Below are positions 20,390-31,873 of a stretch of DNA of 64,000 nucleotides, piece by piece (the stretch's first letter is position 1; the number at the start of each line of letters is the position of its first letter). The translations under genes and the position numbers were made by a program. Source of the stretch: Fonsecaea monophora (taxonomy: Eukaryota > Ascomycota > Eurotiomycetes > Chaetothyriales > Herpotrichiellaceae); assembly GCF_001642475.1 (NCBI RefSeq), contig NW_019173933.1:434001-498000 (forward strand), read 5' to 3'. Under the pieces are notes generated by a model. It made no database searches, was not told the origin of the DNA, and was given only the letters and a program-made list of their open reading frames with translations.

Positions 20390-22068
20390 TTACAGTGCGT
20401 AGCGGAAATACTTGTTTTCCATGTCCGTCAGGTCCAAGAACTCCTGGCCCTCGGGCTGAGGGGGGAGGTCGCCAGCAATGGCGTCGCGCCTTTTGTTCTC
20501 GCGCCAGTTGAGGAACCACAGGCCAAAGATGCACAACGACGAGGCCAGGTACACGCCCAGGATGGTGTACTTTGCTTTGGTGTAGTACGGGGGATCCTGG
20601 AACGTCTGAGGGCCGATCAGGAAGCCGACGCAGTACGCGATCAAGACCAGGGCGTTGACGGTTGTCTTCTTGGTGTAGCCTGCGACGTTGGTGCTGACGA
20701 TGCTGAAAATCAGGATGAGTGGGGACGGCGAGTTGCCCAGGATCACGTAGTAGACGACCAGTTGTCCGTATCGGTATGCCGTGGGGCCCTCGCTGGCCAG
20801 GCCCGTCATGATGGCGATCGAGGCGATGCTCAGGAGCATCGCGAGAAGAGCCGTCAACATTCGATTCTTGAGTCGGCCTGCAAGGTAGGGAAAGAAGAGA
20901 TTCGTCACAATCTGCGTCAGGCCACTGGGCATGCTGAGGAGGAGCGTCGTCCGGGCATCGAACCCCCAGCCTTGGATCAGTAGGGCGAAGAACAGGGTCA
21001 AGCCGCCCGATGGAATCAACCACAAGATACAAAAGATGCAACAAAGCCACGTCTGCGGTGAAGCCATTAGCCAAAATGAAAAGGTATAAGCCTGACGTTG
21101 ACAATGGACTTACTCTTGGATCTGTAAATGCCTCACGAAACTGTGGCCACTTGAAAACTTTGCTCCCAATACCTTGCTGGTTGACTCGCAGACGTTCAAT
21201 GGCGATGCGTCGATCGTGTTCGTCGAGCCATTTGGCCGTCAGAGGGGATTCCGGAAAGAAATAGAACATGAAAGCACCAAAGACGGCAGTGAGTCCGCCA
21301 GAGAGGACGAACAGGGCTTTCCAACCCGGAAAGGTGATGCTGGGGTTGCCCAAAAAGCCCGAGGCGACACCGTATGCGAAAGCACCTCCCCCAATCTGCG
21401 CAGCCGAGTTTCCGATGTACCAAAATGCGGTCCGTGTAGCTTGTTCATCTCGCTGATACCACCGGGCTGTGATGAGCACGAACCCGGCCGTGACTGCGCC
21501 TTCGAGGGCACCAAGGAAGAAGCGGACGACCATCAGACTCGCAAAGTTGGTACACGCGGCATGCAGACAGAGCACGCCTCCCCACGCGATAATGACACCA
21601 GAGATATATGTGGCTAGAGGATAGCGCTGCATGAGCCGGTTGTGTGGATAGGCGAATGCCAGGTATCCGAAGTAGAAAATAGAACCCAACCTGCGTCACG
21701 AAGTCAGAATCAACCGACTGTTCAACTCTCTTGGACTTGGAAAAAGCACGGCTCAACAAGCTAGGTACATACCACGCATATTGAGAGCTCGACAAATGGG
21801 TATCTTTGACGATGCCCATGACAGAAGCGTAGCTCAAGGCTGTTTTGTCGAAGTATTGCACCGTGAACGTCAAAAACATCCATGGGATGATATGACGGTC
21901 GATGATCCGCCGGATGCGCTTGTTGTCTTCAGCGTTGTACGTGACAGCTTCGCCCACAACATATGAAAGGGCGGCGTCGGCCTCTTTGGTGACTTTGACA
22001 GGTTCCTCAATGTCGAAGGTTTTTTCGGCAGCAACAGCATCCTTCCTGTCCTCGGTAGTCGACGGCAT
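20390..22068 (-). CDS. MFS permease, Dal5/anion:cation symporter type
   Basis: Exons 21773-22068, 21114-21690 and 20390-21052 give 511 aa; the introns are 82 and 61 bp with GTATGT and GTAAGT donors. The acidic N-terminal tail is followed by about 12 membrane segments. Family marks include HIIPWMFLTFTVQYFDKTALSYA-type TM1, GYLAFAYPHNRLMQRYPLATY, RFFLGALEGAVTAGFVLITARWYQRDEQ and GNPSITFPGWKALFVLSGG. Relatives import allantoate, nicotinate, pantothenate and other carboxylates at the plasma membrane with protons. It shares a divergent promoter with the carboxylesterase gene. This permease is the best clue that the cluster takes up a small organic acid. Confidence 0.92.
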
Positions 22069-22977
22069 TGTAGGCTAGGAGATATACAACGTGCGTTTCT
22101 CAGAGCACCAACAGCTTGTGCATGCGGTCGCAGTCGAAATTTTGTCGGATGATGGTGATGACAATGAAGCAAGATTGGACGAACATGACCCTTCTCCCTC
22201 GACGGATATTCTCCAGTCAATCCATTGTGTCTTTATACCTGCAACGACACAGGGTCAACCCTACAGACCCAAAAAGCGAGCTCCTCTTCCCCGGATTCGA
22301 CCCAGAACCAGCTGTAGAGAAGCCACGAAGAGTGCCGAGACCATGGCGATAATGATAAAAAAGGAGATAGCCTAGAGTTTTTCATTGCCTCGAGGTCAAC
22401 TCCGTTGCTAATCTCGCAGTGGCAAATCTTGTCCCTTGGCAAATGCTGGAGAGTTTCTGCCCACTGGCACAAACCCCAGATGTTTCTGGGAACTAAGGAA
22501 GACCATTAGAGTATATCTGCAGATTACCCAATTGGCTCATGAGAATCTCCACAAGACCACAAGAGTCCTACTCGGTATATTTCTCCATCTTTTCCATGCC
22601 AAACATCTGTCTTCCAGCCCTGTATGGAGATGAACTGTACGGGGTGGGATGATCGTTTACCGAGAAGCGTCGCGGAGTGCTTCTCCAATCTCGCGTAAAC
22701 CCGAGGTCGAGCTCCGCTCGCTGTGTCGAGTGTGCCGGCAAAAGCCCAGACAAACGTGTACCGAGTACTCTCTAGGATGAGATGTGGACATGTCCAGGTC
22801 CATGGCCGATGTTGAGATGTAAGGTTATCGTTAAAAAGTTGATACAATTCCCGCTAGTATCAGACACACAGATTCTCGAGATAACATTTTTCTTCTGTGT
22901 CTGTCTCTTTGATACATGGTATTGCTTGATCTTACCTCCCGACAACCCAGGAGTCATATCATCAACAAGATAAGCCA
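22069..22977. promoter_or_regulatory. Divergent promoter between permease and carboxylesterase
   Basis: The start codons of the permease (minus) and esterase (plus) are 909 bp apart, which would allow co-regulation. Short open frames are present but none is supported. I found no clear inverted CGG pair here. Confidence 0.4.
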
Positions 22978-24713
22978 ATGGGTTCAGAACCGGAAGGGGT
23001 CCAATCGCCAATTGTGACCCTGCCACAAGGAAAGCTGAAGGGTATCGTGCAAACAGATGGACTGCCCCAGCCGGTCGAATGTTTCTTGGGTTGCCCTTAC
23101 GCGCAGCCTCCAGTGGGAGACCTCCGCTTTCGACCACCTACTGCCCTCGAGCCCTCAACGGAGACGTTTGACGCTTCGAGTTATGGCAAGGCCGCCCCAG
23201 GAAACCCTTTGATTCCGCCTCGCATCCCTCTCGTCTACGGCGAGGACTGCTTGACGGTAAACATCTTTAGGCCAAGGCCGAAGCACGCCGACGGCACTCT
23301 TTTACCAGTGCTCGTCTACGTCCATGGAGGGGCGTTCAACCGGGGTAACTCGTCCATGCAGAATACCACGTCCATGGTGGCCTGGTCAGAGCAGCCGTTC
23401 GTGGCCGTGTCGTTCAACTACCGCGTCGGAGCACTTGGGTTTCTCCCATCTAGGAGATCTGCGGAAGAAGGTATTCTGAACCTGGGGTTCCAGGACCAAA
23501 GGTTCCTGCTCCATTGGGTCCAGGACAACATTCACGCATTTGGTGGCGACAAGCATAATGTGACGCTGATGGGACTGTCTGCCGGCGCAATTGCTGTAAG
23601 TTCTCCGAAATTCCTCCTGGAAGGGAAGCAAAGCTGGATCTACGAGGTGAGGGGTGCTGACCACTCAAAACATAGATTGGACACCTGATTCTTCACTACA
23701 GCGATGATAACCCCGGTCCGTTCCACCGAGCAATCATCCAATCTGGATCTGCCACGACCAGGGACTGTCGACGTTACGACGCCGATGCGATTGAACGATA
23801 CTTTCAAGACTTTCTCGCCGCGACGGGCTGCCGACAAGATCTTCCCGCGGCCGACACGTTCGACTTCCTCCGCAAGCTGCCCCTCCCTGTCATCTCTGCG
23901 GCCCAAGACACCGTCTTCAACAAGTACAAGGCTACGATGCAATGGGCCTTCCGCCCCGTCATCGACGGTGATATCATTCGCCAGGCCCCGACCGAGAGCT
24001 GGCGCCAGCAAAGGTACTACAAAATCCCCATCTTGACCGGGTTCTGTTCGCACGAGGGATCGTTGTACGTGGACAAGACTCTGTCCAAACCCGAGCAGTT
24101 CACACGGTTCATGCGGGTGCTGCTTCCCAGTTTGCCTGACGAGGACATTGCCCGACTGGATGCGCTCTACCCGGATCCATCGACCGGCGATCCCACGTAC
24201 CGAGATGAACGTGTCAATACTGTCGGTATCGGACCGCAGTTCATGCGTACAGAAGCCGCGTATGGCCAATTTGCCCTCATCGCCCCGGTCCGCCAGACTG
24301 CACATTACGCCTCGTCCCTGCCGGGCGCACCGCCCGTGTACCTCTACCACTGGGACGTGTGGACGACGCTGCTCAACGGCGCCGCGCACGCAGACAACCT
24401 GAAGTACGAGACATACGACCAGGAGACCACGTCGCTCTCCGAGGCGCAAAAGGAGGTCTCGGGCATGTTCCACGCCTACCTGACGAGCTTCATCTGCAAC
24501 GACGGCGATCCGAACAAGTTGCGCGGCAGGTACAAGCATCGACCAGAGTGGAAGCCCTACACCCCCGGTCAACCGCTCACCATGGTCCTGGGAAAGGGGA
24601 ATAGGGAATTGGTCGGCGGCGACGCGGGTATACCGGCCGAGTTGGTCCACGAGACTTGTTATGATGAGCAGTGTAAATTTTGGTGGGAAAGGACGCCCAT
24701 CACGCAGCAGTAG
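22978..24713 (+). CDS. Type B carboxylesterase
   Basis: Exons 22978-23595 and 23676-24713 give 551 aa; the 80-bp intron has a GTAAGT donor. The alpha/beta-hydrolase features are VECFLGCPYAQPPVGDLRF, EDCLTVNIFRP, VYVHGGAFNRGN (oxyanion hole), the nucleophile in GLSAGA (Ser201; most relatives have GESAGA), an acidic residue in CSHEGSLYV and a likely His in NGAAHADNL. There is no signal peptide, so the enzyme should be intracellular and act on ester substrates after uptake. It is divergent from the permease and convergent, 138 bp apart, with the Old Yellow Enzyme gene. The long antisense frame over exon 2 is a compositional shadow. Confidence 0.92.
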
Positions 24714-24851
24714 TTCAAAAGTAGCTATTTAATCCATATGTCGGATGAATGAGTGGAGCAGATTCGGACGCCCGGGAACTACTATGCGATTGTTTTCTAG
24801 ATAACCCCCTTTAGCCCGGCTGATACCCGAAAAACTTTTATACGAGAGCAG

Positions 24852-25997
24852 TTACTCCCCGTTCATGTCAGCATGCTGAGCTGCCATGTATTCAGGACTG
24901 CAAGGATAGTCGATGTACCCCGCCGGACTCATCTTCAGGTAGAAGGATTCTCGATGGTAGGGGTTCAGCGGAAGACCCTCGACAAGTCTGTACGGCAAGT
25001 CGGGCGTGCTTATGTAGAAGCGGCCAAAGGCGACACACAGGTTCGAGTTCGTGTATACCTCGTCCGTGGCCTTCTTCGCCGTCTCGGCCGTGAAGCCGCC
25101 GGCGAGGATGATCGGGGCCTCGGATCCCCAGAGCTGGATGAAGGGGTCGTTCCGTCGGGTCAAGACGTGGTATGATGCGTTCGCCACGTCGCCGGCGTAG
25201 CGACTCTCTACGAGATGCAAATAAGCTAGGTCGAGTTTCTTGAGCTCAGAAATCAGGTGAGAGAATTGAGGCACCGGGTCTGCCATTCTCTGACCGTCAA
25301 AATCAGTCCACGGCGAGAGACGGATCGCAACCCGTTTGCTGTCGCCAACGGCAGCAATGAGCTCTTTGGTGACTTGCAGGGGGAAACGGGCACGGTTCTC
25401 GATACTTCCACCGTAGTCGTCGGTGCGGCGATTGCACACGTCTTGGAGGAACTGGTCTGGAAGATAGCCGTTGGCGCCGTGGATCTCGACCCCGTCGAAC
25501 CCAGCCGCCATGGCATTCCTCGCCGCCGCAGCGTAGTCGTCGATAAACATTTGAATTTCCTCGTGCGACAAGGCGCGGGGTACTGGAGCGTCTTTGCTCA
25601 GGGGCACCGCGCTTGCACTGACCAAGGGGTAAGGACCACCTTCGGCTCGCTGGAGGAGGTCAGGGTCTGCCCTCCGACCCAAAGCCCAGAGTTGAAGGAA
25701 AATGAAGCATTTCTTCTCATGCACGACGTCTGTGACCTTCTTCCAAGCGGCGATGTGTTTCGAACTCCAGATTCCTGGCACATTGGCCACGCCCGATGCC
25801 CGAGGACTAATCAATGTAGCCTCGGTGATGAGAAGCGTCCCCGGCGTCGACGCACGCTGTGCGTAGTAGAGAGGTACAAATTCCATGGGAACACCGTCAT
25901 CGTCGGCCCGGAATCGTGTCAATGGGGCCATGACGATCCGGTGGGCGAGTTTGGCATGGCCGAGCTGTAAAGGTGAGAACAACCGTTCACCAGACAT
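24852..25997 (-). CDS. Old Yellow Enzyme family NADH:flavin oxidoreductase
   Basis: Single exon, 381 aa. FMN-barrel features: LFSPLQLGHAKLAHRIVMAPLTR at the start; LLITEATLISPRASG; FLQLWALGRRADP; the substrate-anion pair and proton donor in EIHGANGYLPDQFL (His173, Asn176, Tyr178); RRTDDYGGSIENRARFPL; and GGFTAETA plus AFGRFYIS at the phosphate-binding end. Members reduce activated C=C bonds of enones, maleimides and nitro-olefins with NADPH. In fungi they occur in both detoxification and alkaloid pathways. Here it sits among hydrolases and reductases, which supports a catabolic or detoxifying role. No targeting signal is seen. Confidence 0.94.
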   Translation of the reverse strand: MSGERLFSPLQLGHAKLAHRIVMAPLTRFRADDDGVPMEFVPLYYAQRASTPGTLLITEATLISPRASGVANVPGIWSSKHIAAWKKVTDVVHEKKCFIFLQLWALGRRADPDLLQRAEGGPYPLVSASAVPLSKDAPVPRALSHEEIQMFIDDYAAAARNAMAAGFDGVEIHGANGYLPDQFLQDVCNRRTDDYGGSIENRARFPLQVTKELIAAVGDSKRVAIRLSPWTDFDGQRMADPVPQFSHLISELKKLDLAYLHLVESRYAGDVANASYHVLTRRNDPFIQLWGSEAPIILAGGFTAETAKKATDEVYTNSNLCVAFGRFYISTPDLPYRLVEGLPLNPYHRESFYLKMSPAGYIDYPCSPEYMAAQHADMNGE

Positions 25998-26839
25998 GAC
26001 GAGAGCGTTTCCAGTGCTTCAGGCGGTCAAAGTGCTGAGTTTACTACTCACATCTCCAGATTTGAGCAGGCGCAGGTGTTTTTGAGACATGCTTGGATTT
26101 GTAATCCCATACCTACTAAATTCCACATTTGAATGTCTCGATACGATTTTCCAATTCTTGTCCTGTAAATGGCTCCGTGGAAAACTGGTCATTATTCAAC
26201 TTCAGTGTTCATGAAATAACATGAAGCGCGGCATTTGCCGATCTCAGATGGATCTGTCCCAATAATTGGATACGGAGTTGCGCTGGTTGGTGAGCGAGTC
26301 TCACGCTCAACCCCGTCCACGGCACGAAGCAAGGGAGTGGATAGCCTTCGACAGCGGGGAGTGATCACCATCCCTCAGGGGTTTCTGGAGTGGAGTGACC
26401 TCGATCTGTTGTTGTGATTCGGCCTCGGCCTATTGACCTTGTCATATGTCGCTTGTGATGGGAATGAACTGGCTGTTGATGTGAGGGAGTTGAGACCTAG
26501 AGCCCACGGATGCGGTAAAGCATCATCACTGCCATCTGGATAGTGCAGTGTCTTGGTGACATCTGGCACCGCTCACACTTCGTCGTTTCCAGCATCGTGC
26601 ATACGGCCAGAGTGCAAATCATCGTAACGGCTGTAAGCGATCTTAGAGGTAAAACGCGAGAGTATATTAAGCCGTAACCTCTCTGTCACGGCACGTACCA
26701 AGCTGACATGACCCCCAATTGAGGCAGCTGTAACACAGCTTGCATTCGAAATTCAATGCATCTTGAAGGTTCACAATTCGCGGTGGTTGAAAATAATCAT
26801 TCAAGTAATTGGTAGCAGGCCAAAACGCAAGATCTCAGC
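25998..26839. other. Intergenic region
   Basis: This is the promoter region of the Old Yellow Enzyme gene and, further right, the 3' end of the second Zn2Cys6 gene. No supported gene is seen. Confidence 0.4.
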
Positions 26840-29077
26840 TTAAGCTTCCTCAAGTAATGCAGCAAAGATCTCCTCCGAATCAATTCCAGAGAAGTCCCAT
26901 ACCATTGGATCGGTGTAACTGAACGGGTAGGTTTCTGGGAAGATGGGAAGACTGGGATCTAGGCTCGATCGATTGCCTAACCACGCGGACGTGTTAGGAG
27001 GAGCCTCGGGCTCAGTAGAGAGTTGAATAGTCGAAGTCTGCAAGATCGGATTAGATTCTCCCAGCAGCTGTGAGGATGTATTCGACGGCTGGTATTGTAA
27101 GAGCACCTCAGGCCGTACAGCATGAGTTGCGGCCGTTTGATTTGGCGATGGTGTCAAAGGAAACCTGGTCATGTGATCAATTTTTTCTCTCAAAGAGATA
27201 GTCTCAGTCCTTGTCGGGTCTTGCCCATCTGACCACCGTTGCAATACGTCCAAGACCGAGGTGGAGAGATTGTCGAGGGTGGACGCGTGTGGCAGAACGG
27301 ATGGCCATCGACGAGATATTTTCCAGAAGAGCACCGGAAAAGTCTTGACGTATCTGGTCAGGATGCTAACATCCTCTCCTTCCAGGTGTTGACGATCCAG
27401 AGTGGGAGTTTCAAGACTGATCAGGATAGATGAGAGCAGGTACAGCCCAGCCTCTATGACACAGAAAGCGGCGTGCCATAGCATGAACATCTTTCCTAGT
27501 CGATCAAGCACGCTGTATTCTTTGATCAAAGTTATCGACGCTTTCAGAGCTCTCTTATGCATCTCCTTGGTCGGCGCAGGGCAACGTGGAGAGGGTCGGT
27601 TCAATCTCAAGACCTGAAGTTGAAACAATACTTCGTGGAACTCAATTTTTTCCGTCAGATTGACGCTCTGGCGGACTTTTTGGTACCAAGCATCGAGCTG
27701 GGCTTGCATTTGCGCAAGCCATGCCTCGAACGAACCAGGGCCAGTGAGAGCTGTAAGCGGCAAGTCGGAATGGTACAAACCGAAAGTGATATCACACTCT
27801 ATCTCTCTCAGCGACCAGATATGAGCAGAGTGTGTTGGTGTTGCTAGCGACTCCGACTCCGGGAACTGAACATTGAACACATTAGTCACTTCGAATCGGA
27901 TCACGGGGAATGAAACACTGCAGGTACCTTTGCTGTGATCTCGGACCTTTTCCATTGGTATGGCAGACTCCGAACGACGTGAGCAGCCCTGCCAAAGTCA
28001 ATCAGCATCACCAGAGCAAGGGTGCTGGATGTAGTTAGATCTCACGCATCTATGCCATATGCATTCCAGAACATCCTTCGTCGCGTATTCAAGACTGCTG
28101 AATTCAGTTTCAGCTGTCGAGGGATTGGTAATTCTTCATGCAAGCCGAATTGAAATGCCATTCTGCTCGCGGCTGAGGCGCAGTGGCTGACGTTGACATG
28201 TTGAGGATTCAAAAAGCCGTAATGCGTGAGAAGCTGCAACGCTTGGAGACGTTCCCACGAGGCAGTCAGTCCAACCTGCTCCAGGTGAACCACGGCGGTA
28301 GCCCAGAGACCGTATGTAGTTGACGCCGCCCGTTTCTCGTCAATGTAGCTCAGGGTGTTGGAGCTGATGGCCAGAGTGATGCATATGACGAAGGCGTCAT
28401 AGCCGCTGAGTTCTGGACTCTCATACACCCTATCCCTGGCACGGTACAGATCTGCTTCGGCAATCGATGGATATTGAGGAAGATACGTCTGACAGTAGTG
28501 TTTCAACATGGCGTCAATGACATGGACGGGGATGGAAGAGATGGCCATAGGCCGCCACGACTGACCCGTCGATTCGACATTATCTGACTCGTCCCAAGCT
28601 TGATGGTTGAATTGAGGTAGAGGTGCATCAGAGAGGAAATATGTTGATGTCAGGGGAAGCAGTGGCTCTTGCTTGCGCGTTCGGCCAGTCGGTTCCGCAG
28701 TCGCCATTGCGACGCGCTGTGTTATCGTATCCACGCCATCAGGTTGTGCTTGGGTCTTGATCGCAGCGAGGTCGATCTCGAGTTGAGCAACTTGTGCCTC
28801 CAGATGACGGACCATGCTCCGAGGTTTGTCGGAACCACGAAGCGAATCGAACCCCAAGCACGTCACTCTAGCAGCAGCACAGGCGCCGCACGTCGGGTAT
28901 TGGAAATCGCACTACATGACATTGTCAGCGAGCTGGAGTTGGGTGCCGGTGAGGCTTGAAACCAGGACGATGATTCATGGAATGATGCTTGCGTACTCGT
29001 ATTTTTCTCTTCCGACAACGACCACACGCTTTGCTCTGGCGATGTCTCTTTGAAGATTCGGGAGTTGCAGACGCCAT
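26840..29077 (-). CDS. Zn2Cys6 transcription factor (cluster regulator candidate 2)
   Basis: Exons 28997-29077, 28046-28911, 27928-27988 and 26840-27865 give 677 aa; every join keeps frame. Exon 1 ends within the zinc cluster (SKACGRCRKRKIR) and exon 2 resumes with CDFQYPTCGACAAARVTC, so C18, C21, C28, C35, C38 and C45 form the canonical spacing. A leucine-rich dimerisation helix follows (MVRHLEAQVAQLEIDLAAIK). A fungal-specific middle homology region spans about residues 130-450 (LKHYCQTYLPQYPSI, RRRMFWNAYGIDA). The 61-bp third exon is small but restores GIDAAAHVVRSLPYQW. Its position in the centre of the cluster makes it a strong candidate pathway regulator; it lies just upstream, on the same strand, of the Old Yellow Enzyme gene. 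Confidence 0.92.
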
Positions 29078-29513
29078 GACAATTGGCTCATACAGTCATG
29101 AGAATTGGAGGCATTGTCATGAAAGAATGTCATCCAGATTCAAGGTCTCAAAGCAAAGGAGGATTGATAAAAGCCGTGTTTGTGAATAGAAGTCGAGAAA
29201 AGGATCACCCCACCTTCATTAAGGTTTTCAATTGGTTTGCATTTTACGGGCATGGAAGGGGCAGCCCCAGGGATCGATTTGCCTCTCCAAATGAATAGTC
29301 TTAGGGACCTCAGGCCCTCAGGCTTCCCCGTACTCCCCCATTGCGCCCACCCCACACCCGCCCCTGACGCCTAAGGCCAACGATGCCAGGAGCTGCAAAG
29401 ACTGCGTACAATCAAGTCGCTGTCCAGGTCACTTGGGAAAATACGACTTTTACGACCAACTCATATACTACTGAAAGCTTCACTGGAAAAATCCCAACTC
29501 ATCGCCAATATAT
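29078..29513. other. Intergenic region
   Basis: 436 bp upstream of the second Zn2Cys6 regulator and downstream of the alpha/beta hydrolase, both on the minus strand. A C/T-rich stretch lies near 29310-29370. No gene is seen. Confidence 0.4.
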
Positions 29514-30523
29514 TCAGAGAATCCGAGCTTGCAAAAAACCGAGCAAAACTTTGCGAAACTTGTCGGTTTCGTCCGATTGTGGGCTGTGTCCTGAGTGCTC
29601 AAACACTTCCAGCTGTGCATCTGGAATGCCTTTGGCCATTTCCTCAGCAAAGCTCACCGGGGTGACATAATCATAGCGTCCGACAACGACGAGCGTAGGA
29701 GCCTATAAGATCAGCAGCAGGTCACAGAAAGAGAAGGACAGAGGAGACGTTACTTTGATATCCCGTAGTCGCTGTCGTACGTCGAAACGAGGCATGTTAT
29801 AACCAAACGCCCAATTTTGGGTCTTGGAATGAAAGTTGCCACCCGGGCCAAAGAATTCGCCAGAGGTAGTAACCTGGTCCCCAGAATCCGATGTCCACTT
29901 CAACGAAGCGTGCTCTGGAGGTGCATAAAAGGGGAGCAGTTCTGCAATCGCATCCCGGTAATCCTCGTTGTTGAGCAGATTGCCGGACCAGACGCGGACC
30001 TGACGCTCCTTGTCCACCTTGACCCGATCCGACAACAAGATGTTGGCCAGAACACCCATCGCGCCCAAAGTCCCGACCGTCCACGTATCAATCAAGATCA
30101 GGCCCTTCAGGCGGCCTGGATAGTTGACAGCATAGTCAAGGGCGAGAAAGCCGCCATAAGAATGGCCAGCAAGTACAAACGTTTCTACCTGTGTCCAGGA
30201 CCTATCCTCGCTGTTAGTCGTCCACGGCGCTCTTATAGCGCGTCCACATACCTGAGATAGTCGATGTCTTTCATCCAGCGTTCATGTGTGAACGGCCCAC
30301 TCAAGTCAGACGCACCACTTCCCCTTCCATCAAAGACCAGAACTTGGAAGAGTGAAGAGAGATGGGCGAAACAGGCCTCGGGCTCCGCATGAGTGAACAG
30401 TCCCGGTGCTCCATGAAGGGCCATCAGCAGAGGCTTGGAGTTGGATGAGTCGTGTCCGAAGACCTTGACATGTAACCTGACGCCATCATCGACTTGGACA
30501 GTGAACTTGTTTGCTTCTACCAT
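29514..30523 (-). CDS. Alpha/beta hydrolase, proline iminopeptidase-like
   Basis: Exons 30252-30523, 29754-30201 and 29514-29702 give 302 aa; the introns are 50 and 51 bp and both keep frame. Motifs: LMALHGAPGLFTHAEP (oxyanion-hole HG near the N-terminus), VFDGRGSGASD, the nucleophile elbow LAGHSYGGFLALDYA (Ser105), VVGRYDYVTP (Asp251) and EHSGHSPQ (His279). The HGxPG and DxRGxGxS signatures are typical of the proline iminopeptidase group, which also contains fungal amide and lactone hydrolases. It is cytosolic (no signal peptide). It probably takes part in the same hydrolytic programme as its neighbours; the substrate is unknown. Confidence 0.9.
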
Positions 30524-30861
30524 CGCTGCTTTATTTCGTTGAATTCGGAATGGGAACCACAGAGCCCAGGTCTGAATGATTTATCTTGCGTGATGGAAGG
30601 TTGGTCAGTCAAGCAATGCTCTTACTCTCGAGTCTCGTCTAAAGCCTCCTCCGAGGGCAAAATATAACACTTGAGAGAGGATAAGCATTATTTGTCATCT
30701 GCTCCATTTTGTGCACGAGCTTAAACAGCATATTTCTTTTTTTCCAAGATAGTGTTTGCTACTGGTAACAACAAGCAACGAGTCTGGTGGCAATGGTGAA
30801 ATTCGTTTCCTTCCTGATATTCGCGGAGAAAAGCTTCATTGGGGTGCCAAGACACGGATTA

Positions 30862-31375
30862 ATGCGGCCTTAACTGAATGCCGAGAGACAGAGGCACGTA
30901 AGGCCTCCAAGCAGCACAAGGGAGCATATGGCTGACATAACAATTGATGCGTGTTCCACATGACTTTGACTGATAAGGCAATGTCTTAATGGTCAATATA
31001 ATACGTGTCTCGGCTTGAGCTTCCTGGATTCGTTCTGAGCTTCCAAAATTCTTACTCTGAAGGAGGGTCAAGGCATTACTCGTCCACGTACGGCGTCCAA
31101 CGCCGTTACTATCAAACTCGTATCTATCGTGGCCAGCCTCTGTAAGAGCATCGAAAATATGGGATACAACAGTTCTCGCTGTCTGTGATTCGCATGTTGT
31201 TGGTGTGCTCGACTTCGAGTACCACCAGCCAAACCTCCATGAACATGGCCCACGTCTTTTCGCCAACTTCATGCCGCGAAGCCACGTCTCCATTGGCAGG
31301 CTTCTCTAGAGGGTCGAGCAGGGGAAGCCATCGCTCAAGAGACTGGAGATACTCGGAGTCAAGAGTGGACGGCAT
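30862..31375 (-). pseudogene. Unresolved small gene or relic
   Basis: An ATG at 31375 opens a good-looking frame (MPSTLDSEYLQSLERWLPLL, then GDVASRHEVGEKTWAMF). A second frame, shifted by one base, carries AGHDRYEFDSNGVGRRTW and runs to about 30862. A 52-bp intron (donor GTTTGG, acceptor ATCACAG) would join them in frame, but the donor is weak. Alternatively a one-base frameshift has broken the gene. The GHDRYEF/GVG..W pattern recalls a family of small fungal proteins of unknown function. I cannot name the product. Confidence 0.3.
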
Positions 31376-31873
31376 CTGGGTGCTTCGATATAGGAAAGGC
31401 TGTCAATTCAAACCTATCCAGTATAAGTTTGAGTCAATTGCAGGCTACTTCGTCAAAGACTAAGGTGACTTTGCTAGCCTCCGCCTCCAGAATTCTCCTT
31501 ATGGGTACAGAACGCCAACGAGAAAAAGTCGAGCCACACGACAAATAGCTCTGGCTTCCCCGCTTCTCTTTTAACTTTCCGAAAGCCCGGAGTCTGAGGG
31601 AGACGAGTCGTAAAACCCGAGAGAACATGAGGACCCCGACCTGGGCACGTTCTCACGTGCTGGCGTGTCAAATCACCAGCGACAGGTTATGGTCTTGTCC
31701 AGATAGATAAAATCCACGATCAAAGGCTACTACGCCGTTCTCCATCCCCCTTTCCTTTTGGCTCAGAGGGGTTGTTTAGTTCCCATATTATCACACTCCC
31801 ACAATATTGTCAGTTCCTGTTTACTCCCCATCAATCCCTTGTCATCAGCTGGGGTAACTGTGGTGTCAAGCCC
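31376..31873. other. Promoter region of the beta-lactamase-fold gene
   Basis: About 500 bp between divergent reading frames. There is a pyrimidine-rich stretch just upstream of 31760. The esterase frame extends upstream to a TTG at 31772, but the added residues do not look like the family. Confidence 0.4.

Noticed and set aside
20280..21689. 469-codon frame reading through the permease intron to 20280
   Set aside because: It loses the conserved permease sequence after the GTAAGT donor at 21113; splicing to 21052 restores it.
23640..24650. 336-codon minus-strand frame over the carboxylesterase
   Set aside because: Shadow of the esterase second exon; no domain, and the sense frame has clear hydrolase motifs.
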